Shown piece after piece: positions 1 through 8,742 of a stretch of 64,000 nt of DNA. The position numbers and the translations under genes were made by a program. Numbering within the stretch: the stretch's first letter is position 1; every line of letters starts with the position of its first letter. The stretch comes from Vibrio splendidus (lineage in GTDB: Bacteria; Pseudomonadota; Gammaproteobacteria; Enterobacterales; Vibrionaceae). Under the pieces are notes generated by a model, which worked only from the letters and a program-made list of their open reading frames with translations, was not told where the DNA came from and searched no databases. Location of the stretch: NCBI RefSeq assembly GCF_024347615.1, contig NZ_AP025509.1, positions 1,736,001 to 1,800,000 on the forward strand, given 5' to 3'.

Positions 1-130
1 CACCAACAATGGCCAAGGTTTCGCTAGAATTAAGGGTAAAGTTAACCTTTTTTACCGCATCAATGATTCCATCATTGGTTGTGAAGCTAACGGAGAGGTT
101 ATTGACTTTAAGAATGGCCCGGTCCGACAT
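1..130 (-). CDS. Oligopeptide-type ABC transporter ATP-binding protein, 5' end only
   Basis: The reverse strand opens an uninterrupted frame from ATG at 130 to the window edge (43 codons), preceded by AAGGA at about 7 nt. The peptide begins MSDRAILKVNNLSVSF and runs through a segment ending SSETLAIVG. This is the N-terminal beta-sheet pattern of OppD/DppD-type ATPases, with the last residues leading into the Walker A loop that lies off the window. It would energise peptide or chito-oligosaccharide uptake at the inner membrane, but the substrate cannot be judged from this fragment. The gene just upstream (143-637) has the same orientation and may be in the same transcript. Confidence 0.75.
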   Translation of the reverse strand, partial: MSDRAILKVNNLSVSFTTNDGIIDAVKKVNFTLNSSETLAIVG

Positions 131-142
131 GATATATCCTTA

Positions 143-637
143 TCAATTTAAGACATTAGGTGAAGATTTCACTTCTGACGTGGTTTTAAGTTGCCCAAAA
201 TGGTGATGAGCACGTTGAATTTGTTCTAGTTCGAGCATCCAATACGAACTGCGTTGAGCACTGCAAAAAGCGATCAAGTGATTGAGTAGATCTTCACTCT
301 GTTTTTCCAGCAGTGAATAGGTGCGTTGGATCAGTTCTGTGCTTTCGAGAGAGATAAATTGCATCAGTGCGTAAGACTGATTCAAGGTGTCGAAGGCTTG
401 CTGATGATGGCCTAAACGGTTGAAAATCTCTGATTGAGCGACACTTGCGTCTCTAAGCCCTGCAAGTAGACAGGCAAATTGGCAGGGCTTGATGTCGCTT
501 TGGTATGCAGCATCTTGGATGTGGTGAGGAAGAGACGTTAGAACATCACCATACAGGCGCTGTGCTTCTGGCCAGTGACCTTGTTCCATTAACTGTTCAG
601 CTTTTAGGTAGTGCATCCAGCATCGTTCAATTTCCAT
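143..637 (-). CDS. TPR-like helical protein of unknown function
   Basis: A 164-aa soluble, mostly helical protein with no signal peptide. Segments such as KAEQLMEQGHWPEAQRLY and IFNRLGHHQQAFDTLNQSY have the small/large residue spacing of tetratricopeptide helices, so it is probably a two- or three-repeat scaffold protein. ATG at 637 is preferred because TGAGGA lies 7 nt upstream; the in-frame GTG at 643 would sit almost on that ribosome site. It ends 12 nt before the ABC ATPase start and probably belongs to the same transcript. A Fur-box-like palindrome lies about 38 nt upstream. I do not recognise a specific family, and a role in transport is only inferred from position. Confidence 0.6.
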   Translation of the reverse strand: MEIERCWMHYLKAEQLMEQGHWPEAQRLYGDVLTSLPHHIQDAAYQSDIKPCQFACLLAGLRDASVAQSEIFNRLGHHQQAFDTLNQSYALMQFISLESTELIQRTYSLLEKQSEDLLNHLIAFCSAQRSSYWMLELEQIQRAHHHFGQLKTTSEVKSSPNVLN

Positions 638-674
638 ATCCACATCCTCAATTTATAATATCTGAAAATGTTAA

Positions 675-689
675 TGATATTTATTATCA
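675..689. promoter_or_regulatory. Fur-box-like inverted repeat
   Basis: TGATATTTATTATCA is a 7-1-7 inverted repeat differing at one position from the TGATAAT-N-ATTATCA core recognised by Fur. It lies 38 nt upstream of the leftward TPR-like gene and about 190 nt upstream of the Lon-like gene. The surrounding DNA is very AT-rich, which raises the chance of a coincidental match. Confidence 0.35.
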
Positions 690-877
690 AATGCAAATTA
701 AAATCATTCACATGTTAAGTTGGTAAATAAAGTGGCCGGTTATTCTTAAAAATGGCTCAAATTGTGCGTTATTTGCTCAGTTGAACAGCGATGTTGCGTA
801 AGTCACTAAATTTATAGGAAATTACATCTACACTGATTTTATCTACACCCAAGTAATGAAGGACTAAGGAGGCGGCG

Positions 878-3238
878 ATGGCGATGCAAAGACTCAATAC
901 AGAACAGCTGTATAAGGTAGCGGAACTCGATAAGCTACCATGTAAGTCGACCAAAGAACTGGCTCCAATTGACGAAATCGTCGGGCAAGAACGTGCACAA
1001 AAGGCCGTTGAGTTCGCGATGTCAATCAAGGAAAAGGGTTACAACATTTATGCGATAGGGCGAAATGGTTTGGGTAAGCGCACCATGATTTTGCGCTATC
1101 TAAACCGACACACTCAAGAGGTCCAAGAGCTTTTTGATTGGTGTTATATCGCGAACTTTGAAGATATTCGTACACCGAAGGTACTCAAGTTGCCACGTGG
1201 CGTGGGCAGCAGCTTAAAGCAAGACATTGAAAAGCTGATGCGTAAATTGCTTAAAGCCATGCCGCTCGCATTCGACAATGAGATGTACTTTAGCCGTGCA
1301 GATAGGCTTAAAAACCAATTGGCCACGAAGCAACAAGCTGCACTCGAAACAATTAGCCAAGAAGCGAAAGACAAAGGCATCAACCTGACGATTACTACTC
1401 AGGGTGATTACCAGTTTGTCGCAATGAATGGGGATGATCTTCATACCGAAGAGAGCTTCGATCTGCTTTCGCCGGAAGAGCAAGACCAGTTCGATAAAAC
1501 CATTGATGGATTGGAGGTGGGTCTACGAACCATTTCTCGCGAATTGACCGAGCTTGAAGAGACGTATACAGAGAAAATTCAAAAGCTTAATGATGATACG
1601 GCGCGAGATGTGATCACGCATTTCATCAAGCAGTTGAAGCAAGATTACAGCCAATATCCAGATATCAAAAAGTACCTGACGGCACTGCGTAAAGACATTG
1701 TCGACAACGCAGATATTTTCTTGGAAGAGAGCACAGAGCAAGCAGAAGTTGCGACCGCCTCTTTGGATAAGAAAATGCCGCGTCGCTACAAGGTTAACGT
1801 GATTGTGAGCCAGAAGGAGGAGACGCTGCCGATCGTGGTTGAAGAGAATCCGAATTATCACTCTCTGTTTGGCTATGTCGAGACGGCAACTTTTAAAGGC
1901 ACTGTATTTACGGACTTCTCATTGATTCGCGCAGGTAGCTTACACAGAGCCAATGGCGGTGTGTTGTTGATGGATGCGGTTAAAGTCCTCGAACAGCCTT
2001 ATGTTTGGGAAGGCCTGAAGCGCGCGCTACGTTCGCGTCAATTGAGCTTCACTTCATTAGAAAAAGAGGTCACGTTAACGGGAGCGGTATCGCTTGATCC
2101 AGAACCCATTCCATTAGACGTTAAGATCATTTTGTTTGGTGATTACCGCACTTATCAACTGCTGCAACATTACGATGCGGAGTTCGGTGAACTGTTCCGT
2201 GTCACAGCCGATTTTGAAGATGAGATGAAGCGTACTGCGGATTCTGAAATGCATTATGCACGCTTCATTTCGAGCATCGTACATGACAACAACATGCTAC
2301 ATTGTGATCGTAAAGCGATTGCTCGCATCATTGAGCACAGTTCTCGTCAAGCGGGTGACCAAGGTAAGTTGTCGCTGCACTCGGCACACATTGCGAATCT
2401 GCTTCGTGAGTCAAACTACGTAGCGAGAGGCTCAAAATCGAACTTGATTCGTGCAACGCACGTCGACCAGGCGTTATCTAACCAACAGATGCGTGTTGGA
2501 CGATTGCAAGACAGCGTAATGGAAACTTTCACTAACGGTACAACGCTTATTCATGTTGATGGCCAAGCGGTAGGGCAGGTTAATGCGCTTTCAGTACTCA
2601 GTACTACCGATCATATGTTTGGTGCGCCGAACCGAATCACGGCTACCACAGCTTACGGTGATGGTGAAGTGATTGATATTGAAAGAAACGTAGACCTAGG
2701 TGGCAGTATTCACTCGAAAGGGGTGATGATCTTGTCTGCTTATCTTTCTTCAGTGTTTGGTAAGACAGCCAAAGTCCCGCTCACCACTAACATCACCTTC
2801 GAACAATCGTACGGTGGCGTCGATGGTGACAGTGCGAGTATGGCCGAGTTTTGTGCGGTGGTGTCTGCGTTTTCTAAGCAGCCAAACCGCCAAGATATTG
2901 CGATTACCGGCTCAATGAACCAGTTCGGTGAGTCTCAGCCAATTGGTGGTGTGAACGAGAAAATTGAAGGTTTCTTTGATGTGTGTGAAATCAAAGGACG
3001 TTCAAACGAACAAGGGGTGATAATCCCACGTTCGAATGTTCATAACTTAATGCTGCGCGGTGACATCGTGAAAGCGGTTGAAAAAGGTGAGTTCAATATC
3101 TGGGCGATTGACCATGTCACAGAGGCGATTGAACTGTTCACTGGCAAAGCCGCAGGTGAGGCAAGTGATGAGGGTAGCTATCCAATTGATACTATCTTCG
3201 GTATCGCTCAAGCTAAACTGAACGCACTGCGTAAATAG
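878..3238 (+). CDS. Lon-family ATP-dependent protease (S16 peptidase, LonB/LonC-like)
   Basis: A 786-aa AAA+ protease. A P-loop variant (GRNGLGKR, residues 61-68) sits near the N terminus, followed by a charged helical insertion at about residues 110-290. The C-terminal domain is Lon-type, with catalytic Ser652 in GDSAS and Lys695 in GGVNEKIEG. Their 43-residue spacing equals the Ser679-Lys722 spacing of E. coli Lon. It lacks the long N-terminal substrate-binding domain of classical Lon, so it belongs to the Lon-related group found beside lonA in many proteobacteria. It is expected to degrade or remodel cytoplasmic proteins. The start is supported by AAGGAGG 5 nt before the first ATG. It is monocistronic, followed by a microsatellite and a terminator. 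Confidence 0.9.
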   Translation: MAMQRLNTEQLYKVAELDKLPCKSTKELAPIDEIVGQERAQKAVEFAMSIKEKGYNIYAIGRNGLGKRTMILRYLNRHTQEVQELFDWCYIANFEDIRTPKVLKLPRGVGSSLKQDIEKLMRKLLKAMPLAFDNEMYFSRADRLKNQLATKQQAALETISQEAKDKGINLTITTQGDYQFVAMNGDDLHTEESFDLLSPEEQDQFDKTIDGLEVGLRTISRELTELEETYTEKIQKLNDDTARDVITHFIKQLKQDYSQYPDIKKYLTALRKDIVDNADIFLEESTEQAEVATASLDKKMPRRYKVNVIVSQKEETLPIVVEENPNYHSLFGYVETATFKGTVFTDFSLIRAGSLHRANGGVLLMDAVKVLEQPYVWEGLKRALRSRQLSFTSLEKEVTLTGAVSLDPEPIPLDVKIILFGDYRTYQLLQHYDAEFGELFRVTADFEDEMKRTADSEMHYARFISSIVHDNNMLHCDRKAIARIIEHSSRQAGDQGKLSLHSAHIANLLRESNYVARGSKSNLIRATHVDQALSNQQMRVGRLQDSVMETFTNGTTLIHVDGQAVGQVNALSVLSTTDHMFGAPNRITATTAYGDGEVIDIERNVDLGGSIHSKGVMILSAYLSSVFGKTAKVPLTTNITFEQSYGGVDGDSASMAEFCAVVSAFSKQPNRQDIAITGSMNQFGESQPIGGVNEKIEGFFDVCEIKGRSNEQGVIIPRSNVHNLMLRGDIVKAVEKGEFNIWAIDHVTEAIELFTGKAAGEASDEGSYPIDTIFGIAQAKLNALRK

Positions 3239-3252
3239 CTGTATAGCTAGAC

Positions 3253-3299
<47 letters not shown>

Positions 3300-3349
3300 T
3301 TAGCTTATGCCTAGATAAACAGATAAACAGATAAAAACAGCCAAAACGC

Positions 3350-3381
3350 AAAAGCCATCGATTCTAGAGTCGATGGCTTTT
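3350..3381. terminator. Bidirectional rho-independent terminator
   Basis: A 12-bp perfect stem (AAAAGCCATCGA / TCGATGGCTTTT) with an 8-nt loop. It has a T run on the right and an A run on the left, so it can terminate both the Lon-like gene and the convergent PilZ gene. Confidence 0.9.
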
Positions 3382-3465
3382 TTATTGGTTGCGACTTTGC
3401 TCGCGAGTGAGTGGTTTGTATTTGGTCAATTCACGAATTAGACGAGCGCAGCGTGTTAAATGATC

Positions 3466-4212
3466 TTAGCCGTTTCGTAAGCAGAGCTTGGTGCCATCGA
3501 ACTTCAATTTTGCCAACAAGTGTTTAGCGTTAGCTCGGCCAATATCATCAAATTCCACACCGTATCGAGCGTAGTGCGTCGATTTTTGCAGATTACAGAT
3601 GATTCCTCTCAATGGAGGGATAAGAGGGCCATTGTAGTTCTCAGGTGTAATTTCGATAGACACTCGATCGGCAATCTGAATTGCACGAGAGGTCGGTGAG
3701 GTCACAAAACGACAACCACTTTTCGATAAGTCTCTTATCTCACAGTTTGCTCGTTGGTCGTTGAAGATAATTCTTGAAGCCAAGTTCACTTCATAGCGTG
3801 TTTCTTTACGCAGCTGAGTGACTTGCATCGTGCTTGGTGTCGAAAGCACAAGAATAGGGAAGGGTTCACCAATCTTATGGTGAATTTGGCTTCTAAAGTG
3901 AATAAGTGCGCCTTCACCTCGTAGAGAATAGGCACGAGCGGTCATCCAAAAACCTTCTTGAAAGAAAAAATTCAGATCTTCATTGGATACCTCGGGAACC
4001 TCAACCACAATACAGTTATCACTGTGCGTACCGATAAACTTGGTGGTGGCGAGAAACTTAGTGCCAACCGGAGTCGAGACATTTAATGTCAGTTCACTGC
4101 CGTGCTCAATCATGGCCAGTGCATCGGTGCTGTTTATCGTAGAAACGGTGCGGTTACGAGGGTCTTGAAGTGCCTGATTATGCTCCAAAGGCTTCTTCAG
4201 TGGTGCGTTCAT
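3466..4212 (-). CDS. PilZ-domain protein, YcgR-like c-di-GMP effector
   Basis: A 248-aa cytoplasmic protein. The N-terminal half resembles the beta-rich YcgR-N domain. The C-terminal half is a PilZ domain with both c-di-GMP motifs, RKETR at residues 135-139 and DLSKSGCRF at 161-169. Such proteins bind c-di-GMP and typically brake flagellar rotation or modulate surface behaviour. ATG at 4212 is chosen because GGAG lies about 8 nt upstream; an in-frame start 8 codons further out has no comparable site. It stands alone, convergent with the Lon-like gene. The YcgR-like architecture is clear, but which Vibrio Plz protein it matches is not. Confidence 0.85.
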   Translation of the reverse strand: MNAPLKKPLEHNQALQDPRNRTVSTINSTDALAMIEHGSELTLNVSTPVGTKFLATTKFIGTHSDNCIVVEVPEVSNEDLNFFFQEGFWMTARAYSLRGEGALIHFRSQIHHKIGEPFPILVLSTPSTMQVTQLRKETRYEVNLASRIIFNDQRANCEIRDLSKSGCRFVTSPTSRAIQIADRVSIEITPENYNGPLIPPLRGIICNLQKSTHYARYGVEFDDIGRANAKHLLAKLKFDGTKLCLRNG

Positions 4213-4486
4213 TATATATTCTCCATGCGCCAACATGCGTCTGTTAGTTATATTGGTAACTTGCTAACAAGGGGTTATTACGTGCTAGATTGAGTAGGCG
4301 TACTCACATAGATTTATAGAGTGCCTTTTATCATTGCTGTTTTTATATTAAGCCGATGGCACTGAATTAACTACTTTGTTTGTAAGTACTTAGTTTTATT
4401 TATATGCACTTGCGTTAGTCTATTACAAGGAACTCATACTTCAAACTTTTATTGTTTGTCGTATCAATTATTTGCAGGAGTTGAGA

Positions 4487-4771
4487 ATGCAGGCAGTAAA
4501 ATGGGATCAAGAAGTGAACCAGATCACAGTTGAGCTAGAACCCAACCAGTTCGCGGTCGTTAAGTATCAAAAGGACGGAGATGTACTACATATCACTTCG
4601 ACACGAATCCCTGATGAACTACAAGGCAAGGGCTTTGGCAAGGTGATGATGGAGTCGGTCTTGCCTGAAATTGAACAAGCAGGTTTCAAAATTGTGCCAG
4701 TTTGTAGCTATGTCGTTCACTACATGAATAGGCAGCCTCAGTGGTCACATCTTCTATCTGATAAAGCATAG
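4487..4771 (+). CDS. Small GNAT-fold N-acetyltransferase (YjdJ-like)
   Basis: A 94-aa single-domain protein. It contains the acetyl-CoA loop signature in the form IPDELQGKGFGKVMMESV (the Q/R-x-x-G-x-G/A motif of GNAT enzymes), followed by a KIVPVCSYV strand and a Tyr-containing tail (HYMNRQPQW). This is the minimal GNAT family found next to metabolic genes in many bacteria; substrates are unknown. The ATG at 4487 follows GGAG at about 7 nt, and an in-frame TTG at 4472 is rejected. It ends 11 nt before the next gene, so the two are probably cotranscribed. Confidence 0.85.
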   Translation: MQAVKWDQEVNQITVELEPNQFAVVKYQKDGDVLHITSTRIPDELQGKGFGKVMMESVLPEIEQAGFKIVPVCSYVVHYMNRQPQWSHLLSDKA

Positions 4772-4782
4772 CAACGAGTAAT

Positions 4783-5943
4783 ATGTCTCAATCAATATCG
4801 TCAAATAATCGGGCTCAACCTGAAGCGAGTTCAAGTCAAAATCAGCCAGAGCTTTATCAACAAGAGTTTTATCGAAATGAGCTTTATCAAAAAATAGCGA
4901 CCTCGTTGGGTTGTCATGAAGGGTTTGATGTCCAAGTGATTCAACGCCTGTGGGGTGGATATGGCGAGTTAGTTCGCTTAGTCTTTTCTCAAGAAGGCCA
5001 TGCTGAACTGAAAAGTGTGATTGTTAAACATGTCGCGTTGCCAGATAAAGCAGAACACCCAAAGGGTTGGAATACCAAACTCTCTCACCAACGAAAGGTG
5101 CACTCTTACCAAGTGGAAACGGCTTGGTATCAATCGTTCACTCAACAGTGGGATGAGCGTTGCCCTGTACCTGCAGGGCTGCATTGTGAGTTACAAGAGA
5201 ATGAATGGCTGATTGTGATGCAAGACTTGGCCGAAATCGGCTTTCCGTTGATCTCTCAGTTTGATGTGCTTGCTGCCTCTGACGATCTGGCAACCAAAGA
5301 GACTCAGCTTGAACTGGCGTCTGGTTACACACTAGAAGAGCAAAATCAACGTGATGCCTGCCTAAAGTGGCTTGCTAATTTTCATGCGAAGCATATCCAT
5401 ATCGACCACGAACAATCAGCCTCATTGTGGCAAGTCGGCACATACTGGCATTTAGACACACGCCCTGATGAGTTTAATGCCTTGGCCGACTTACTATTGA
5501 AGAGCCAAGCCAAGCACATTGACCGTTTACTTAAAGAGTGTCCATATCAAACCTTAGTCCATGGCGATGCCAAGCTTGCCAATTTCTGTTTTGATTCAGA
5601 AAGCCAAAACGCAGCTGCCGTCGATTTCCAATATGTGGGTCATGGTTGTGCGATGAAGGACGTGGCTCTATTTATGAGCAGCGCGGTTAGGCCACAAGAT
5701 TGTGCAGAGCTTGAATCACAGATGTTAGAGACTTACTTCCGATACTTGGAAGAGGCATTGGCGTACTATCAACCACAGCTTTCGTTCGATGAAGTCGAAG
5801 CCACTTGGCGACCAATGTTCTATGTGGCGTGGGCTGATTTTCAACGTTTTGTAAAAGGTTGGAGCCCAGAGCATTGGAAGATCAACCCGTATACTGAGCA
5901 ATTGACTCAAACGGTGATTGAGCAGCTAGAAAGCTCAGAATAA
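4783..5943 (+). CDS. CHK/EcKinase-like phosphotransferase (APH fold)
   Basis: A 386-aa cytoplasmic protein with the aminoglycoside/choline kinase fold. The catalytic loop HGDAKLANFCF begins at His260, with Asp262 the expected base, and the metal-binding motif DFQYVG begins at Asp281. A Gly-rich segment near residues 50-56 (WGGYGELVR) sits where the nucleotide loop is expected. The overall pattern is closest to ecdysteroid-kinase-like (CHK) proteins, often annotated only as phosphotransferase or oxidoreductase family. The substrate is unknown. It lies 11 nt after the GNAT gene and is followed by a strong terminator. Confidence 0.8.
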   Translation: MSQSISSNNRAQPEASSSQNQPELYQQEFYRNELYQKIATSLGCHEGFDVQVIQRLWGGYGELVRLVFSQEGHAELKSVIVKHVALPDKAEHPKGWNTKLSHQRKVHSYQVETAWYQSFTQQWDERCPVPAGLHCELQENEWLIVMQDLAEIGFPLISQFDVLAASDDLATKETQLELASGYTLEEQNQRDACLKWLANFHAKHIHIDHEQSASLWQVGTYWHLDTRPDEFNALADLLLKSQAKHIDRLLKECPYQTLVHGDAKLANFCFDSESQNAAAVDFQYVGHGCAMKDVALFMSSAVRPQDCAELESQMLETYFRYLEEALAYYQPQLSFDEVEATWRPMFYVAWADFQRFVKGWSPEHWKINPYTEQLTQTVIEQLESSE

Positions 5944-5973
5944 ATTGCCTGATATCTGCAAACCAAATAAGAA

Positions 5974-6004
5974 AAAATCGCCCAATTTATGATTGGGCGA
6001 TTTT
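5974..6004. terminator. Bidirectional rho-independent terminator
   Basis: A 13-bp perfect stem (AAAATCGCCCAAT / ATTGGGCGATTTT) with a 5-nt loop, flanked by A and T runs. It serves both the kinase gene and the convergent dsbD. Confidence 0.9.
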
Positions 6005-6025
6005 GATTTTATCTAGCGTGTGTTT

Positions 6026-7822
6026 TTAATTCGTTAGGCTATCAGCTTCTGTCGTTCGTGTGTAAGCGAGCTTATTGGCAAGTTTGAGTTTGTTATTGAA
6101 TCCCTCTTTATCAATATCTCCCATTACACGCGCAGGCTCTATTTCACCGCTGGCGGGTGAGTAAAAGAAAATCGCTGGTGGGCCAAATACATTCTTATCA
6201 TTAAGCCACGCCATTTGCTCTGGAGAGCTTTCTGTCACATCAAGCTTTATTGTCTTCCACTCTTTAAGTTGTTGGCTCACTTGTTGGTCGTTAAACACAT
6301 TGTTTTCAATCACTTTACAAGAGACACACCAATCTGCGTAAAGGTCGACTAGCACCTTTTGGTCGCTGCTCGCTGCGGTTTGCAACTGTTGTTCTAGCTG
6401 AACAATAGAGTCTGTTTTTTCAAAGGGAGTGATTGCAACGGATTGGACTGACGCTCTGTTTGCAAGCGGATTTAGAGGGTCTGTATTACCCAAGAAGAAT
6501 CCGAAAAATAGAATTAACCCGTAACCCAGTGGCAGCAAAGCAGAAAACTTACGAGTACGCGCCCAACCCGGTTGTGCGGCTTCTAAAGCACCGAAATGCA
6601 CACCGGAACCGATAGCAAGCAGCGCCCATAAGATCATAATAATCGATGGAGCGACAAAGCGGCTCAACAGGACAATAGCAACAGCTAACAACAGCACGCC
6701 AAACACTTGCTTAACTGAAACCATCCACGCGCCACTTCTTAATAACAGACGTCCACCACTTGCGCCGATAGCGATAAGCGGTATGCCCATACCAAGCGCC
6801 ATAACGAACAGAGTCGCTCCGCCAAACACCCAGTCTTGAGTTGTTGAGACATACAGCAACGCACCAGCCAATGGAGCACTGACACAAGGTGACACAACCA
6901 AGGCTGATATTGCGCCCATGGCAAAGACACTGGCGATCTTGCCGCCGCCAAGTTTGTCTGAGCCGCTATTGAGCTTTTGCTGCAGGGCGGCAGGCAGTCG
7001 GAGTTCATAGAATCCGAACATCGCCAATGCGAGCAGAACAAAAACCGCTGCAAAGCTACTTAACAACCAAGGCTGTTGCATCGCGGCTTGCAGGTTGACC
7101 CCTTTTGCCAAGGTGGTGACTAAGATCCCCGTTATGGCATAGCTGGTCGCCATACCCAGAACATAGGAACTGGAGAGTGCCGCACCTTTCTTGCCTGTCA
7201 TCGCTTTTTCGCCACCGATGATGCTAGCCAAAATCGGAATCATCGGCAGTACACATGGCGTTAGGGACAAGCCTAGACCAAGCAAGAAGAACACAAGAAG
7301 CGCTTGTAACTTACCGGCTTGGGATAGGAACGAAGATAAGCCATTCGTATCCTCACTGATCTCACCTAGGGTTTGATATAGAGAGTTTGATGGCTCCTCA
7401 ACCAAGGTTTCAGCTACGGTTTCGAGCATCGGTAAATCGAGCACTAACTTTTGCGGCAGGTAGCAAAGTCCTTTGTCTGCGCAGCCTTGATAACGCACGG
7501 TGAGTTTCCCACTTCCTGAGTAAGGAACAGTAACGGTAACGGGCTCGTGAAACACGATGACGTTACCAAAGTTAGGATCCTCTTTCTTTTCACCTGGCAG
7601 CGAATAACTCGGTTCTAACGTAGATAATGACGACTCACCTTTGAACGAAAATCGAGATTGATACAGGTAGTAACCCTTGTGGGTATCAACGCTGATTACC
7701 GCGCCTTGAACTGTGGCTTCCCAAGTTACGGGGAAAGCTTCTTCAACAGGAAGAAACTCGTTTTCTTGAGCATGCAAAAAGCCGCTAAACAATAGAATTA
7801 ACGTAAGTAGGTAGCACTTCAT
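6026..7822 (-). CDS. dsbD: Thiol:disulfide interchange protein DsbD
   Basis: A 598-aa protein carrying electrons from cytoplasmic thioredoxin to the periplasm. The order is: signal peptide (MKCYLLTLILLFSGFLHA), N-terminal immunoglobulin-like domain with its redox Cys pair (GCADKGLCY), an eight-helix CcdA-type membrane core with Cys in LTPCVLP and VSPCVSAP, and a C-terminal thioredoxin domain with DWCVSC. All six catalytic cysteines are present. The ATG overlaps the stop of apbE by 4 nt (ATGA), so it is translationally coupled as the last gene of the TlpA-DUF4266-DUF3570-ApbE operon. There it would reduce the operon's thioredoxin and possibly the Cys-rich DUF4266 tail. A general-purpose second dsbD may exist elsewhere. 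Confidence 0.95.
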   Translation of the reverse strand: MKCYLLTLILLFSGFLHAQENEFLPVEEAFPVTWEATVQGAVISVDTHKGYYLYQSRFSFKGESSLSTLEPSYSLPGEKKEDPNFGNVIVFHEPVTVTVPYSGSGKLTVRYQGCADKGLCYLPQKLVLDLPMLETVAETLVEEPSNSLYQTLGEISEDTNGLSSFLSQAGKLQALLVFFLLGLGLSLTPCVLPMIPILASIIGGEKAMTGKKGAALSSSYVLGMATSYAITGILVTTLAKGVNLQAAMQQPWLLSSFAAVFVLLALAMFGFYELRLPAALQQKLNSGSDKLGGGKIASVFAMGAISALVVSPCVSAPLAGALLYVSTTQDWVFGGATLFVMALGMGIPLIAIGASGGRLLLRSGAWMVSVKQVFGVLLLAVAIVLLSRFVAPSIIMILWALLAIGSGVHFGALEAAQPGWARTRKFSALLPLGYGLILFFGFFLGNTDPLNPLANRASVQSVAITPFEKTDSIVQLEQQLQTAASSDQKVLVDLYADWCVSCKVIENNVFNDQQVSQQLKEWKTIKLDVTESSPEQMAWLNDKNVFGPPAIFFYSPASGEIEPARVMGDIDKEGFNNKLKLANKLAYTRTTEADSLTN

Positions 7823-8742
7823 GGATGAAGGAACTCCGTGTTTTGGTGAATGTGTAATTGATCGTCGATGTAGATAACAGCGCTGTCTTCAGGTACTGAT
7901 ATGTTGGGATTCAATGTCAGTGAAGTACTGAGCACGCCTGCTTCTAATGTGGACGACGAGATAGCGGTAACAGAAAGGATCTTCTGCTCGACATCTTGCT
8001 TTGACAGAATATGAGAGGTGGTCTTGTCACCAAATTGCACTTGGCGTTCACTGTGAGCTGAGGTCGTGAGCGCTGCGTTCGTTAACGGAACGGCGAAAAA
8101 TGGGGTCTTGTTGTCTCTTGGATCTAAGACAGCAATGTTAAATGCCGAGCCATCCGGTTTGGTTCCCAGCGCATAGATGTCACCGCCAAAATTCACTAAC
8201 ATCGACGTCGCGCCGAGCTGTTTGCCGATCGCTACGGCTTGGTCGACGGCGTACTCTTTGATGACGCCGCCAAAATCGAAACGAGTACGGGAATCAGGGA
8301 CGTGTAGCCTTGTCTTTTGTAGATCGACAGTCCCTTTCAGCTCCCACGCTTGCTTACCCAAAGCAGAAGACAGGGCTTGGAAAGCATGACTGTGCAACAT
8401 CTTCGGCTTTTGTTTTAAAAGATGTTTGATGCTGCCAACCGTAGTATCAAAGGTATCGAAGGTCAGTTGACTTAATCGGTCGAGGTGTTGGAAAACCTCA
8501 GCAGATTCAGAATCGAGTTCGACATCACATGATGCTCGCTGATTAATGTGCTGTGTTAGCCATGAGTCGTCGCAGTAGAAGTTATATTTGTCTTCCAATC
8601 GGCGTGTGTTTTGCTCTATCTCAGTCGCTATTGCTGTTGCGCTTGCCTCTGGAATGTTAGCCAAATCCATCGACAAAATTTGCACTTCACACGGTACGGT
8701 CATGGCATGAAAGCGATGTACAAAGGGCAGGTTAGAACTCAT
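7819..8742 (-). CDS. apbE: ApbE-family FAD:protein FMN transferase, apparently leaderless
   Basis: A 307-aa flavin transferase that moves FMN from FAD to Thr/Ser of acceptor proteins. Family hallmarks are visible: FDFGGVIKEYAVDQAV, the NFGGDIYALG strand, and a C-terminal ILSVTAISSSTLEAGVLST segment matching the metal/flavin site. The start chosen is ATG 8742, with GGAG 6 nt upstream inside the preceding gene. That frame has no signal peptide or lipobox (it begins MSSNLPFVHRF), and the 23-residue longer frame does not supply one either. Most Gram-negative ApbE proteins are exported, so this one may act in the cytoplasm. It overlaps the DUF3570 stop by 11 nt and dsbD by 4 nt. Confidence 0.9.
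   Translation of the reverse strand: MSSNLPFVHRFHAMTVPCEVQILSMDLANIPEASATAIATEIEQNTRRLEDKYNFYCDDSWLTQHINQRASCDVELDSESAEVFQHLDRLSQLTFDTFDTTVGSIKHLLKQKPKMLHSHAFQALSSALGKQAWELKGTVDLQKTRLHVPDSRTRFDFGGVIKEYAVDQAVAIGKQLGATSMLVNFGGDIYALGTKPDGSAFNIAVLDPRDNKTPFFAVPLTNAALTTSAHSERQVQFGDKTTSHILSKQDVEQKILSVTAISSSTLEAGVLSTSLTLNPNISVPEDSAVIYIDDQLHIHQNTEFLHP

Noticed and set aside
505..726. Open frame antisense to the TPR-like gene
   Set aside because: Overlaps a better-supported gene with an RBS, and the translation has no recognisable pattern.
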